The notes under the pieces are model-generated. The model had not been told where the DNA came from and ran no database searches. It was given only the letters and a program-made list of their open reading frames with translations. Of a stretch of DNA of 64,000 nucleotides, positions 25,380-34,458 are shown piece after piece. Positions within the stretch are counted from its first letter, which is position 1. Every line of letters starts with the position of its first letter. The translations under genes and the position numbers were made by a program. Source of the stretch: Chitinophaga filiformis (GTDB lineage: Bacteria > Bacteroidota > Bacteroidia > Chitinophagales > Chitinophagaceae); NCBI RefSeq assembly GCF_900102545.1, contig NZ_FNBN01000005.1:124001-188000 (forward strand). The letters run 5' to 3'.

Positions 25380-28004
25380 TTATAGCTTGATAAACTTAAA
25401 TTTCCGTATATCTCCCGGACGTGTTTCTACCAGCATGATGTACATGCCACTGGCGAGGCGTGTAACAGGCATGGTGATAGTTGTCTGTCCTGTAGGCACA
25501 TCATATTGCTGTATAGAATATTGTCTGCCGGAAACATCCACCAGTAAGATCCGGTACTTAGCAGCCTGTGTAACCCCTTGTACGTGCAGGTTGATAACGT
25601 TGGTTGCCGGCACCGGATAGATGTACATATCACGGGCAGTCAGTTTAACAGTATCTGAATAAGCGAAGCTGTTGTCTTCACTGACCAGCTTTAACCTGTA
25701 ATAAACGTTACCAAATTGCGCTGCAAGGGCAGGGAATTCCTGGTCTTCATACTTGTAGTAGAAAGAGCCGTTACTGTTGGTTGCCTGTTGCGTATTGATG
25801 AGGGAAAAGTCTTTATTGTTGGTGCTTCTTTCCAGTTCATAGCGGGATAAACCTTCCTCATTTCTTGTTCTCCATTCCAGGAATGCATTGCCTCTCTGAA
25901 GACTGCCGGTGAAAGATGTGAGGAACAGTAACTGAGGCGACAAAAGATTATTCAGCTTATATTTCACCACACCCAGATCTGGCGTTGCGAAATAGATATC
26001 CGCACTGTTTTCATAACATTTGAATTCAATGGATGAACTGCAGGAAATGTACGCCAGCATATCGGCAGATACATTTGACCATTTGGCGCCTTTATTTGTG
26101 CTGAATGCCAGGCGGGTATCTGTATAGTTGGTGGAAAGAGAAACTGCGAAAATATGCCCGTTTACGGCATTGGAGTAAGTCACTCTTTTAAGATCGCTGG
26201 CAGGCAGTGACAGTGTCCACTGATCGCCGCCGTCTGTGGTCTGGAAGATGCCCTGGGTGGTAGCAACGGCCATTGTCTTTTCATCGAAAGGATTGGCTTT
26301 CAGGTCCCACACCATATCGTAACCTTCTGTCAGTTCCAGTCCCTGGATCTTTTCACCCCAGGTAACGCCCCCATCCTGAGACAGGTATACCTTCGTGCCG
26401 GCAGAGAGATAGAGTGTTTGTCCGCCGTTGCCATGAGGAACAAAGGCTGCTGTCAGCAAGCCATCGTAGGGAAGGGATACAGGTATCGCTTCGGGGTTGG
26501 CGGCATCACTGAAATCGACCCGGAAAAGGGTAGAGAAAGACGAGTAATAGGAATAGGAAATCCAGTAACGGTCTTTGTTATTGGGATCCCGCTGAATAAA
26601 TCCCAGGCCCGTTGCAAACTGGTCGGAGGGCAGCTGCTTAAGCGTTGCGCCCTGGTCGTCGCTGTAAAACAGTTCCGCAGGATTAGAGAATCCGTCGCTG
26701 GCCCGGAACAGGAAAATGCGTCCGGGTACGGTGGTATCTGGTATTACCTGCATTTCACGGACGTTGACCACGTCATACGGCTGGATATTGTAAGCGGCTG
26801 ATTTGCCGGTGGTAAGATTTTTAGAGATGTATCCGCCCAATACGGAATAGTATAACTGCGGATTGCTGCCATTACCCAGCGCCATTGATGAAGCCACACA
26901 GAAAGGCAGTTTGAGCTGGGTGAAAGTTTTGCCTCCGTCGGTGGTGTGTTGTGGCCAGGCATCAGAAGAGATGAGCAGGTCATTACTGTTTTTCGGATTG
27001 ATGGCCATGGAGGTGCCATAATAGTATACGGGTGACCTGGATTGAAAAACGGTTGAGGTCCAGTGAGCGCCTCCATCAGTGCTTTTCAGTATCTCATTCT
27101 CATCGGTCATCCAGAGGTTTTTGTTATTACCAGGGTCGTAAACTATCTGGGTAATATTGTCCAGTGTCTGGTCGGTAAAGGTCACCGGTACCTGTTCAAA
27201 AGTCTTTCCGCTGTCAAGGGTATGGAAAAGTGCTTCGGGGCCTGCACCAAAATTGATAAAGGAACCGATGAAGAACTCTTTATGATCTTTAGGATTAAAG
27301 GCGACAGCGGAGAATGTTCCTTTACCGGCCAGTTCTTCGCGCCAGGTATTACCTTCATCTGAAGAAATGAGCAATCCTCCGTTTACCCCCTCGGAGCCAA
27401 GGCTTCTGGCGAGATAGATCTTTTTGGGATCGTCAGGATGGAAGAATGAATTATTGACATGGACACTCTGGTTCTCCCTGCTATAGTAGATGCCTGACAT
27501 ATTTTCACCACCATCTTTGGTAAAATAGACTTCAGTGATCACCAGGGAGAAGCCTTCCATGTACTGGGTATTAAGGACTACAATCTTTCCTTCCGGGTCA
27601 TAAATATCATAGGATGCTACCCATGCATCAAGGTATTGATCAGGTGTAATATAATGCCGGATGGTGGCTTTGGTTTCCAGGTCGACTACATACAGGCCGT
27701 TCATGGACATATCGGGAGAAGAGGTGGCTACAAAAGAGAATGATTTGTTGCCAGGCAGTAGTTTGAAGGATGATATCCGGGTACGGCTGTTTTCAAAGGA
27801 ATAGAAGATCTCCCAGGTCTTACCCCTGTCGTAGGAGACCATGATATGGTTGATCAGGCTGACGGCATATAGTCTTTCGGGTGCTGATGGATCCTGCGTA
27901 ATCTCCCACAGCTTTCCATGGTCGCCCGTTGCTTCATAGGAAAACTGGGCCCTGGCTGAAAAAAACAGTAAGAGGAATAGGTTAAAGAGTAAAATTTTTC
28001 TCAT
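25380..28004 (-). CDS. Exported Asp-box beta-propeller protein with T9SS type A sorting domain
   Basis: An 874-residue secreted protein. A signal peptide (residues 1-19, ending ARA-Q) is followed by many sialidase/VPS10-type Asp-box repeats (SYDRGKTWEI, SSDEGNTWRE, STDGGAHWTS, TTDGGKTFTQ, SQDGGVTWGE, TTDGGDQWTL), forming one or two beta-propellers over residues 20-680. The region near 700-790 looks like a fibronectin/Ig-type module (LEWRTRNEEGLSRYELERS). The last 75 residues (NVINLHVQGV, LVDVSGRQYS, LASGMYIMLVET, RKFKFIKL) are a type IX secretion sorting domain. It is probably surface-anchored or released. No catalytic residues of a sialidase are recognised. The TPR-HTH gene lies upstream on the same strand. 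Confidence 0.88.
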   Translation of the reverse strand: MRKILLFNLFLLLFFSARAQFSYEATGDHGKLWEITQDPSAPERLYAVSLINHIMVSYDRGKTWEIFYSFENSRTRISSFKLLPGNKSFSFVATSSPDMSMNGLYVVDLETKATIRHYITPDQYLDAWVASYDIYDPEGKIVVLNTQYMEGFSLVITEVYFTKDGGENMSGIYYSRENQSVHVNNSFFHPDDPKKIYLARSLGSEGVNGGLLISSDEGNTWREELAGKGTFSAVAFNPKDHKEFFIGSFINFGAGPEALFHTLDSGKTFEQVPVTFTDQTLDNITQIVYDPGNNKNLWMTDENEILKSTDGGAHWTSTVFQSRSPVYYYGTSMAINPKNSNDLLISSDAWPQHTTDGGKTFTQLKLPFCVASSMALGNGSNPQLYYSVLGGYISKNLTTGKSAAYNIQPYDVVNVREMQVIPDTTVPGRIFLFRASDGFSNPAELFYSDDQGATLKQLPSDQFATGLGFIQRDPNNKDRYWISYSYYSSFSTLFRVDFSDAANPEAIPVSLPYDGLLTAAFVPHGNGGQTLYLSAGTKVYLSQDGGVTWGEKIQGLELTEGYDMVWDLKANPFDEKTMAVATTQGIFQTTDGGDQWTLSLPASDLKRVTYSNAVNGHIFAVSLSTNYTDTRLAFSTNKGAKWSNVSADMLAYISCSSSIEFKCYENSADIYFATPDLGVVKYKLNNLLSPQLLFLTSFTGSLQRGNAFLEWRTRNEEGLSRYELERSTNNKDFSLINTQQATNSNGSFYYKYEDQEFPALAAQFGNVYYRLKLVSEDNSFAYSDTVKLTARDMYIYPVPATNVINLHVQGVTQAAKYRILLVDVSGRQYSIQQYDVPTGQTTITMPVTRLASGMYIMLVETRPGDIRKFKFIKL

Positions 28005-28104
28005 GAATTTTGGTCGATTGGGTACTGCCGTGAAAGTACCCCGCTTCTCTCAAAACGCATATGTAATTAACAGGACAGGGGTGGGACAAAGTGTGACATT
28101 TGTC

Positions 28105-29742
28105 CTATAACCCCGATAAATATTCGAAAAGTGAGGTATTATCAGCCAGTTGCATCTTTTTCGTGATCCGTTCTTTTCGTTTACGGCAACCTTCGGGAGT
28201 GATGTTCAGCAGTGATGCAATTTCCTTTGTATTCAGGTTCATGTAGATGTATGACAGGAAACGAACATCGTTTGAGGTGAGGTAGGGATGGTTCTGACGG
28301 AGGGCGTTCAGGAATCCCTGGTTCACTTCCTGGAAATGGGTGCTAAAGTCGTCCCATTCATCGTCGGTCCGCAGGTAGCTTTTGAGTTGGGAAATATGCC
28401 GGGTGCTGTCCTTACTTAAATCAGGCATTTTCGAAATGGCGGTGATGATCTCGTCGATCAGCTCATTTCTGCCGGAGAGGTAGAGGGCTTTGGCGGAAAG
28501 CTTACGGTTCCGGATCTCGATCTCATTTTTCAATCGTTCCTGCTCCAGGAGGGCGGCAGTTTCTTTCTCCTTCAGTTGTTCCTCCAACAGCAGTTTCTGG
28601 TTTTTTTCGTTCTCAAATTCCAGTGCCATGATCTTGTGGCTTCGTTCTGCGATCACTGCTTTCTGGCGGTTTTCTACCGTTTTGATGCGCATCAGCCAGA
28701 TGAAAAATGCAATGACGACGGCAATGAAGGCCAGGGCGGTATACAGTAATCGGCGCTGGCTGCTGAGTTGGGCCTCGTTCAGGGAGAGAGTGTGTTTAGA
28801 GTTCAGCAGCTCAAATTTCAGTTTGCTGTTCTCGAATTGCTGACCGTTCTTGATAATATTAATAGTATCCCGGAACCGTAATACGGAGTCTTTCTCAGCC
28901 AGTGCGAGGGCGTAGGCATGATTTTTAAAATGAATATCTGACAATGTCTGGTGGAGTTCTATTTTTTCCTCCAGGTTGGGAGAAAGGGCCAGGGCTTCAT
29001 TGGCATAGGAGAGGGCCTGGTCCAGGTTATTCTCTTTCAGTTTCACTGAGGTAAGCAGGGTATAGATGGTGATCTGTTCATCCCTGTAACCTGAATCGCG
29101 GGCGGTTGCGAGTAACTTTGTGGACAGGTGGTCTGCTTCGATGGTATAGCCTTGCTGGAATTGGTTCTGGGCATAGGAGTATTGGGCGCCCAGCAGTTTC
29201 CGGGCATCGTTCTGCAGGTAAACAGTCGCTTCCCGGAGGTATTCCCTGGCTTTTTCCAGTTTGTGCATTTCATTGTGTACGATGCCCAGGTTTAAGGCGT
29301 AATTACCAATCCTGATCTTATCGTTTTTTTCTTTAGCGATGGTGTAGGCTTTCTGGAAGTATTCTGTGGCCTTGTCGAAGTTCTTTTCCTTGGAGTAGAG
29401 GATGGCGATATTGTTCAGGACTGTCATTTCCAGGGTAGCGTCCTTTTCTTCCATTGCGATGTTGTATGCATTGAGGAAGTTCCGTAATGCTTCGCCGTAG
29501 TCCAGCATGAAATAGTAGGTGAGGCCGATATTGTTAGTAGCGAGGAAGAGTTGTTTCTGCCAGTGCTTTTCGGAGGAGAGGCGTTGTACTTCTGTGAGCA
29601 GGGTAATCGCCGGTACGAATTTTTTTGCCATCATAGAGTCGATGCCTCTTTTGATGAGGGAGTCACAGTAGGGTTTGCTGTTAGGATGAGCATACAGACA
29701 GGAGAATAAGAGCAATGTAGTTATTAATAAATACTTTTTCAT
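28105..29742 (-). CDS. TPR-repeat membrane protein with C-terminal LuxR-like HTH
   Basis: A 545-residue protein: signal peptide or anchor (residues 1-20), tandem TPR repeats over about 30-290 (ALRNFLNAYNIAMEEKD, KATEYFQKAYTIAKEKND), one transmembrane helix near 330-350 (LYTALAFIAVVIAFFIWLM), a charged coiled coil of about 90 residues (LLLEEQLKEKETAALLEQERL), and a C-terminal helix-turn-helix (LTSNDVRFLSYIYMNLNTKE, IASLLNITPEGCRKRKERITKK). This one-component layout, periplasmic TPR sensor joined to a cytosolic DNA-binding domain, is known in Bacteroidota. Its gene precedes that of the T9SS protein by 100 bp, a plausible target. Confidence 0.85.
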   Translation of the reverse strand: MKKYLLITTLLLFSCLYAHPNSKPYCDSLIKRGIDSMMAKKFVPAITLLTEVQRLSSEKHWQKQLFLATNNIGLTYYFMLDYGEALRNFLNAYNIAMEEKDATLEMTVLNNIAILYSKEKNFDKATEYFQKAYTIAKEKNDKIRIGNYALNLGIVHNEMHKLEKAREYLREATVYLQNDARKLLGAQYSYAQNQFQQGYTIEADHLSTKLLATARDSGYRDEQITIYTLLTSVKLKENNLDQALSYANEALALSPNLEEKIELHQTLSDIHFKNHAYALALAEKDSVLRFRDTINIIKNGQQFENSKLKFELLNSKHTLSLNEAQLSSQRRLLYTALAFIAVVIAFFIWLMRIKTVENRQKAVIAERSHKIMALEFENEKNQKLLLEEQLKEKETAALLEQERLKNEIEIRNRKLSAKALYLSGRNELIDEIITAISKMPDLSKDSTRHISQLKSYLRTDDEWDDFSTHFQEVNQGFLNALRQNHPYLTSNDVRFLSYIYMNLNTKEIASLLNITPEGCRKRKERITKKMQLADNTSLFEYLSGL

Positions 29743-30052
29743 CGTTGTGAGGGATGACTTAGAATATAGATTTTGGTTGGCGGCCTGTTGAAGGCAGTGT
29801 TTGAAAATAGTAAAAAATGAATAAAGCTGCTATATGGTTTGTGGGTATAACGTTTATGATAGCAGAATGTTACAATGTATCGTAGCAATATCAGCCGTTG
29901 GGCGCTTAGTAGCAATGCTTGTTCTTTCGGGTATATCGTATAGGGTATAATGTGAGATATGGAGTTAGTTGATAAGACAAGGTTATAGAGGAGGAATAAG
30001 CTCCATGGTATTATTAAGAACGCCAGATAATTTACTTATAAGTTTATATAAT
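29743..30052. other. Noncoding stretch upstream of the TPR-HTH gene
   Basis: About 310 bp between the TPR-HTH start and the MFS terminator. No gene, tRNA or consensus -7 box is recognised; it is AT-rich and probably holds the TPR-HTH promoter. Confidence 0.4.
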
Positions 30053-30084
30053 AAAAAGGGACGGAATTTCATCCGTCCTTTTTT
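30053..30084 (-). terminator. Hairpin terminator of the MFS gene
   Basis: A G/C-rich stem GGACGGA/TCCGTCC extended by A/T pairs, loop ATTTCA, with T-runs on both strands, directly after the MFS stop codon (30103). Confidence 0.8.
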
Positions 30085-30102
30085 ATTATACAGTTTTGTT
30101 CA

Positions 30103-31383
30103 TCAATGCATCGGCGCATCTGTCAACTCTCCGGAACCAGAGATCACTTTCGCCAGTTCAGGATTTTCTTTCTTTTCACGTGTCATTACCTTGTAGGTAA
30201 TAACAACACTGAGCAGCATACACACTGCACCAATTAAGAAGTGGATACCTGGGAAATAGAATGGCGCCTTATCAGATGTGAAATAACTGAAGGAACTATT
30301 CATAATCAGCGGACCGATAACAGTGGTCAGACTCATCAGGCTGGTAAGTGCACCCTGTAATTCCCCCTGCTGATTACGCGGTACGTGACCGGATATAACT
30401 GATTGCAGTGAAGGACCGCAAATACCGCCAAGGCAATAGGGGATCAGGAAGGCAAACATCATCCAGCTCTGTGTTGCGAAGGCAAAGAGTACCAGGCCCA
30501 ATGTATACAATAGAAGACCGATATAAATACTTTTCTCGTTGCCGATCTTTGGAACGATCACTCTGGTCAGTCCGGCCTGCACACCTCCTACCAATACACC
30601 TACTACAGCGAGGGAGATTCCTACCATTGTCTCACTCCAGTGAAAACGGTAGATGGTAAAGAAGTTCCAGTTACCCTGTACGGACTGTGCACCCAGGTAG
30701 ATGAGGAAAAAGCTGATGGCCAATCCACCGATCTCAGGATGTTTTGTCAGGAAGTTCAGTGAGCCGAAAGGATTTGCACGTTTCCATTCAAAGGGACGGC
30801 GGTTTTCTTTGCTCAGAGATTCTGGCAGTATAAAGAGGCCATACAGGCAATTCAGGAGACAGAGTACTGCCGCGGCATAAAATGGCGCCCTGATACCCCA
30901 GGTGGCCAGTAATGCACCAAGAGCTGGCCCGAGTACAAAGCCCAGACCAAAGGCAGCGCCGATCATTCCGAAGTTCTTGGCCCTCGTTGTTTCATCAGGG
31001 CTGACATCTGCGATGTAGGCAGTAGCAGTGGTGAAGCTGGCGCCGGTCATACCTGCGATGACACGTCCGATAAACAACCATCCGTATGTAGGCGCTAATG
31101 CCAGGATGATATAGTCAATACCGAAGCCCAGCAGGGAAAACAACAGGATGGGGCGGCGGCCAAATCTGTCGCTCAGGTTGCCGACTACCGGCGCAAAAAC
31201 GAATTGCGTGATAGCAAAAACGGATAACAACAATGCGCCATAAGGACTGGCTTCATTCACTGAAATGCCTTTCAACTGGGCAATCAGGTCAGCCATAACG
31301 GGGATAATCAGTCCCCATCCCATGATGTCAATCAATAAAGTAATAAAAATAAAGCCAATTGCAGACTTTCTGGTTGTATGCAT
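30103..31383 (-). CDS. TCR/Tet-type MFS transporter
   Basis: A 426-residue, 12-helix major facilitator. The antiporter motif A after TM2 is GNLSDRFGRRPILLFS, and motif C lies in TM5 (GMIGAAFGLGFVLGPALGALL); NFFTIYRFHWSETMVG and PYCLGGICGPSLQS follow in the C-half. These match the TetA-like (DHA1) drug:H+ antiporters that chromosomal Bacteroidota often carry. Substrate is not predictable from sequence; tetracycline resistance should not be assumed. A far-upstream promoter at 31737-31767 with a palindromic operator points toward it over a leader of about 350 nt. Confidence 0.9.
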   Translation of the reverse strand: MHTTRKSAIGFIFITLLIDIMGWGLIIPVMADLIAQLKGISVNEASPYGALLLSVFAITQFVFAPVVGNLSDRFGRRPILLFSLLGFGIDYIILALAPTYGWLFIGRVIAGMTGASFTTATAYIADVSPDETTRAKNFGMIGAAFGLGFVLGPALGALLATWGIRAPFYAAAVLCLLNCLYGLFILPESLSKENRRPFEWKRANPFGSLNFLTKHPEIGGLAISFFLIYLGAQSVQGNWNFFTIYRFHWSETMVGISLAVVGVLVGGVQAGLTRVIVPKIGNEKSIYIGLLLYTLGLVLFAFATQSWMMFAFLIPYCLGGICGPSLQSVISGHVPRNQQGELQGALTSLMSLTTVIGPLIMNSSFSYFTSDKAPFYFPGIHFLIGAVCMLLSVVITYKVMTREKKENPELAKVISGSGELTDAPMH

Positions 31384-31710
31384 AGAATTGTAATTGAGAC
31401 TTATGAAATTGAATACTGCGGCCTTTCCGGCGGGATAATACGTTAGAATGTAAACGGTGATATGGCACTGTCATCACTTATGTAGCCATATAGTTATCTG
31501 CAAACGTTATTACCGATATTAATATGATTGTTGTTGATCTGTATTTGCATATACTGCTTCCTATAACACAAACTTAGTGCGAAATACTTAATATTAAGGG
31601 AGGCAAATACGCCAAATTACAGGGGGAATTGCGTCAAACTGCATGGTTTCATCCGGATGTCTCATAATAACTAGCTGATTGATAAGATATAATTAAATAT
31701 GTTTATCAAG
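31384..31710. other. Long untranslated leader candidate upstream of the MFS gene
   Basis: No substantial gene is visible. On the minus strand a 23-codon frame beginning MRHPDETMQFDA lies near 31600-31670 but has no support. An inverted repeat TTGATAA/TTATCAA surrounds 31679-31709. If the promoter at 31737-31767 is active this stretch is the 5' leader of the MFS mRNA. Confidence 0.4.
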
Positions 31711-31767
31711 CATGAAACAGTATTTGTTTCATGATGCAAAAGTAATCTCTACAGCAGGGGAGGGCAA
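31711..31767 (-). promoter_or_regulatory. Promoter with TetR-type palindromic operator, firing toward the MFS gene
   Basis: On the minus strand a -33 TTG (31767-31765), 20-bp spacer and -7 box TACTTTTG (31744-31737) match the Bacteroidota consensus well. The predicted start site falls at the right arm of the perfect palindrome CATGAAACA-gtatt-TGTTTCATG (31711-31733), with 9-bp arms, a size and placement typical of TetR-family operators. No TetR gene is nearby. Confidence 0.6.
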
Positions 31768-31879
31768 GCTGCTAAAGGTAAAGCTGCGGAAAAAACCGGT
31801 GAAAGCAGGGATTAAGTCGGTGAGCCTGTAAGCCGGAAAACTGTTCCGTTTTTTACAATGCTGCCTCCGCCAATAGGGC

Positions 31880-31887
31880 TATATTTG
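31880..31887 (+). promoter_or_regulatory. -7 box immediately upstream of an AraC-type gene
   Basis: TATATTTG matches TAnnTTTG and ends 5 bp before the ATG at 31893, predicting a leaderless or nearly leaderless transcript. Confidence 0.45.
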
Positions 31888-31892
31888 TAATC

Positions 31893-32708
31893 ATGATATT
31901 TAAAGAAATCATACCGGGCCTAAAGTTGCAGCCATATATCAAATGCTTCTACTATTACGAATCTGATTCGGATAGCAGCTATGATGATATTGTGTTTCCC
32001 AGCGGGACGATGGAAGTGATCTTTAATTTAGGAGCAGGAAACTGGAAGTCAAAAACGGATGATACCTTTTACACTACTCCGCCTATTGAGCTCTGGGGAC
32101 AGATCACAAAACCGTTAGCCATACAGTCAGTTGGCCGGAATATCATGCTGGGCTTTAAATTTTATCCACATTCTGCCGCTTATTTCTTTAACGAACATGT
32201 ATCTGAATTTAATAATAAAATAGTTGATGCTGTTGATGCGCTGGGGCCATCGTTAAAAACACTGCATGATAAGTTGCTGGAGACGCGTAAGTTGGAATCC
32301 AGGATTGCATTGCTGGAGGACTATTTATGGCAGAAACTGGCCGCATCGGAGAAGAGACATAACAAGATCAAATTCGTGGGCGATATTGTGCATTATCTTA
32401 AGAAGAATTACAGTGAGGATAATATTGTATCGTTATCCCATCGCCACAATATATCTACCCGGTATCTGAATATGTTGTTCTCACAATACACCGGGTTAGC
32501 TCCAAAGTTATTTTACAAGATAAACCGCTTTCAGCATAGCCTTAACCTCATTTCCCAGAGCGAGGAAAAGCTGACCAGTATTGCGTACAGTTCCGGTTAT
32601 TTTGACCAGGCGCACTTCATCAAAGAATTCAAGCTTTTCACTGGTGTAACCCCTAATACTTTTGCTAAGCAGGCTTCACCCATCAACCAGGTATTGGCAG
32701 CCAGTTAA
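31893..32708 (+). CDS. AraC family transcriptional regulator (DUF6597-type sensor half)
   Basis: A 271-residue regulator. The N-terminal half (LKLQPYIKCFYYYESD, VFPSGTMEVIFNLG, GFKFYPHSAAYFF) matches the DUF6597-type domain common in Bacteroidota AraC proteins. The C-terminal double HTH includes IVSLSHRHNISTRYLNMLFSQYTG and LTSIAYSSGYFDQAHFIKEFKLFTGVTP. It precedes the PEP-mutase-like gene by about 100 bp; that gene has its own strong promoter. Confidence 0.88.
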   Translation: MIFKEIIPGLKLQPYIKCFYYYESDSDSSYDDIVFPSGTMEVIFNLGAGNWKSKTDDTFYTTPPIELWGQITKPLAIQSVGRNIMLGFKFYPHSAAYFFNEHVSEFNNKIVDAVDALGPSLKTLHDKLLETRKLESRIALLEDYLWQKLAASEKRHNKIKFVGDIVHYLKKNYSEDNIVSLSHRHNISTRYLNMLFSQYTGLAPKLFYKINRFQHSLNLISQSEEKLTSIAYSSGYFDQAHFIKEFKLFTGVTPNTFAKQASPINQVLAAS

Positions 32709-32727
32709 TCTTTTCCGTTTTATACAA

Positions 32728-32756
32728 TTTGTACTTGTCCTGCTGTGATAGTTTTG
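32728..32756 (+). promoter_or_regulatory. Promoter of the PEP-mutase-like gene
   Basis: A -33 TTTG (32728-32731) and -7 box TAGTTTTG (32749-32756) with a 17-bp spacer; predicted start near 32762, leaving a leader of about 46 nt. Confidence 0.5.
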
Positions 32757-32807
32757 CCATGAAATATAACTGGTAAATCAACACATCAATTTAAAATAAT
32801 ACAGATC

Positions 32808-33581
32808 ATGAAAAACAGATTTGACGAATTTCAGGCACTGCATCACAGCAATGATTTATTACACATCGGAAATGTATGGAACGCACAGAGCGCAAAAGTA
32901 TACGAAGCGCAGGGGATTAAGGCAGTGGCAACATCCAGTGCTGCGGTAGCATCATCCCTGGGTTTTTCCGATGGGGAAGAAATGGCTTTTGAGGATTATT
33001 TATTGGTTGTTCAGCGGATACTTGCATCAACAAATGCAATAGTAAGTGTGGATATTGAAGGAGGATATGGCCGTACTCTGGAAGAGATCAGCAGTAATAT
33101 TAAACGTTTATATGAGGCAGGTGTATCGGGTATCAATATAGAAGATTCTGTTGTAACCGGTGGGGAAAGACGTATCACAGATGCGGGGGAGTTTGCAGAG
33201 AAAATAAGACAGATAATGGAGCTGCTCAATAAAGATGGTGTTAAGATGTTTGTCAACTTAAGGTCGGATAGCTTTTTACTTGATATGCCGGGTGCATTGA
33301 AAGATGCATTGGCGAGAATACAGGTATACCAGGAAACCGGTGTGCATGGATTGTTTTTCCCCTGCATTAACAAGATAGGAGATATTAAACAACTCACTGC
33401 TGCATCAAAATTGCCGGTAAATGTGATGTGTATACCTGGCTTGCCATCGTTTGATGACTTGCAAAAGGCGGGTGTAAAAAGGGTGAGTGACGGACCTTTT
33501 TTGAATATGCATGTTTATAAAGAGTTTGAGGACATTATCTCGAAGATCAGATCCGAGGATAGCTTTGCCAGTCTGTTTTAA
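32808..33581 (+). CDS. Isocitrate lyase/PEP mutase superfamily protein
   Basis: A 257-residue TIM-barrel protein of the PEPM/ICL superfamily. Seen: GNVWNAQSAKVYEAQGIKAVATSS, the Mg-binding VSVDIEGGYGRT (D-x-E-x-G-Y-G), GVSGINIEDSVV, RITDAGEFAEKIRQIM and a late LFFPCINK block. The catalytic KKCGH loop of isocitrate lyase is absent, so it belongs to the short oxaloacetate-hydrolase/phosphonomutase-like group of uncertain substrate, possibly cleaving a C-C bond in a 2-oxo acid. Downstream of the AraC gene on the same strand. Confidence 0.88.
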   Translation: MKNRFDEFQALHHSNDLLHIGNVWNAQSAKVYEAQGIKAVATSSAAVASSLGFSDGEEMAFEDYLLVVQRILASTNAIVSVDIEGGYGRTLEEISSNIKRLYEAGVSGINIEDSVVTGGERRITDAGEFAEKIRQIMELLNKDGVKMFVNLRSDSFLLDMPGALKDALARIQVYQETGVHGLFFPCINKIGDIKQLTAASKLPVNVMCIPGLPSFDDLQKAGVKRVSDGPFLNMHVYKEFEDIISKIRSEDSFASLF

Positions 33582-33669
33582 CCGTGGAATTTGTCTTATA
33601 TTGGCGGAGCCTGAAAACTAATCAATGCAAACGGACATTGATTGAATAAGATCCGCTAATATCCCTACC

Positions 33670-34395
33670 ATGAAAATAAGATATATACTGACGGCGTTGC
33701 TGACAATGTATTTATGTAATATCTATGCACAGTCGACAGGAAAGAAGGATACCCTCTTTCTGTTGAGAGAGAAGCGACCTACCGGTTATCATACTGTTTT
33801 TATTGATACTAATCCGGCGTCACGGTATTACAAAGCGATCTCTGATTTCAGTTTCACTGGCGATGATAAGAAAATTTATGCCAGCACATTGGCAATCGTC
33901 AAAGATAAGCGGCTGACAAGATTTACCAGTAAAGCGTTTCCCAGGAAATGGATAAAGGTGTATCAATATCAGAAGAAATTCTATGTCTATTATCCCAGTG
34001 ATTTTATGAGTCATTATATGGTCAGGGTAACGGATTCCACTTATATAGATTATTATGGAGAAGGTCCTCTCGCAAATAGGATAATATCCTTTAAGAGAGT
34101 TGATAGCAGTACATACCATTTCAAGCTGAAAAGCCCATATACGGGAATTCACCAAATCGTAGTTCATATCATTGATCCGAAAAAGGGCATAGCGGTTTTT
34201 GAGGAATCTGCTGAGACAGGGGAAACGTATTGTCACCTCATGGTCACTGCTGACAAGGTGAGGGTTCTGCCCATTATCGTGAATTATTCTCCTGATCAGA
34301 AAGAAGAAGAATTTGATTTTGGAGAGCAGGAATGTGGGGAATTAGCGGAACCGAAACCAGGACACAGACGCGTCGGTGGCGTTAGCTTTAGATAG
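33670..34395 (+). CDS. Exported protein of unknown function
   Basis: Not recognised. A 241-residue protein with a signal peptide (residues 1-20, ending IYA-Q), then beta-rich sequence (FYVYYPSDFMSHYMVRVTDSTYIDYYGEGP, given here as the region near residues 98-127) and an acidic, Cys-containing tail (FGEQECGELAEP). It probably resides in the periplasm. It forms its own unit, 88 bp after the PEP-mutase-like gene, and ends in a very strong hairpin. Confidence 0.7.
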   Translation: MKIRYILTALLTMYLCNIYAQSTGKKDTLFLLREKRPTGYHTVFIDTNPASRYYKAISDFSFTGDDKKIYASTLAIVKDKRLTRFTSKAFPRKWIKVYQYQKKFYVYYPSDFMSHYMVRVTDSTYIDYYGEGPLANRIISFKRVDSSTYHFKLKSPYTGIHQIVVHIIDPKKGIAVFEESAETGETYCHLMVTADKVRVLPIIVNYSPDQKEEEFDFGEQECGELAEPKPGHRRVGGVSFR

Positions 34396-34399
34396 TAGT

Positions 34400-34445
34400 A
34401 TTATCCCCTGTTATAGATATTTGAAAAATTATAACAGGGGATAAT
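34400..34445. terminator. Strong bidirectional hairpin terminator
   Basis: A perfect 16-bp stem ATTATCCCCTGTTATA/TATAACAGGGGATAAT with a 14-nt loop lies between the convergent unknown secreted protein (ends 34395) and phosphotransferase (ends 34459). Confidence 0.7.
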
Positions 34446-34458
34446 GTTATACCGGCAT

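Noticed and set aside
30103..31383. Calling the MFS protein a tetracycline resistance determinant
   Set aside because: Sequence motifs show a TCR/Tet-type fold but do not set the substrate; chromosomal relatives are often not resistance genes.
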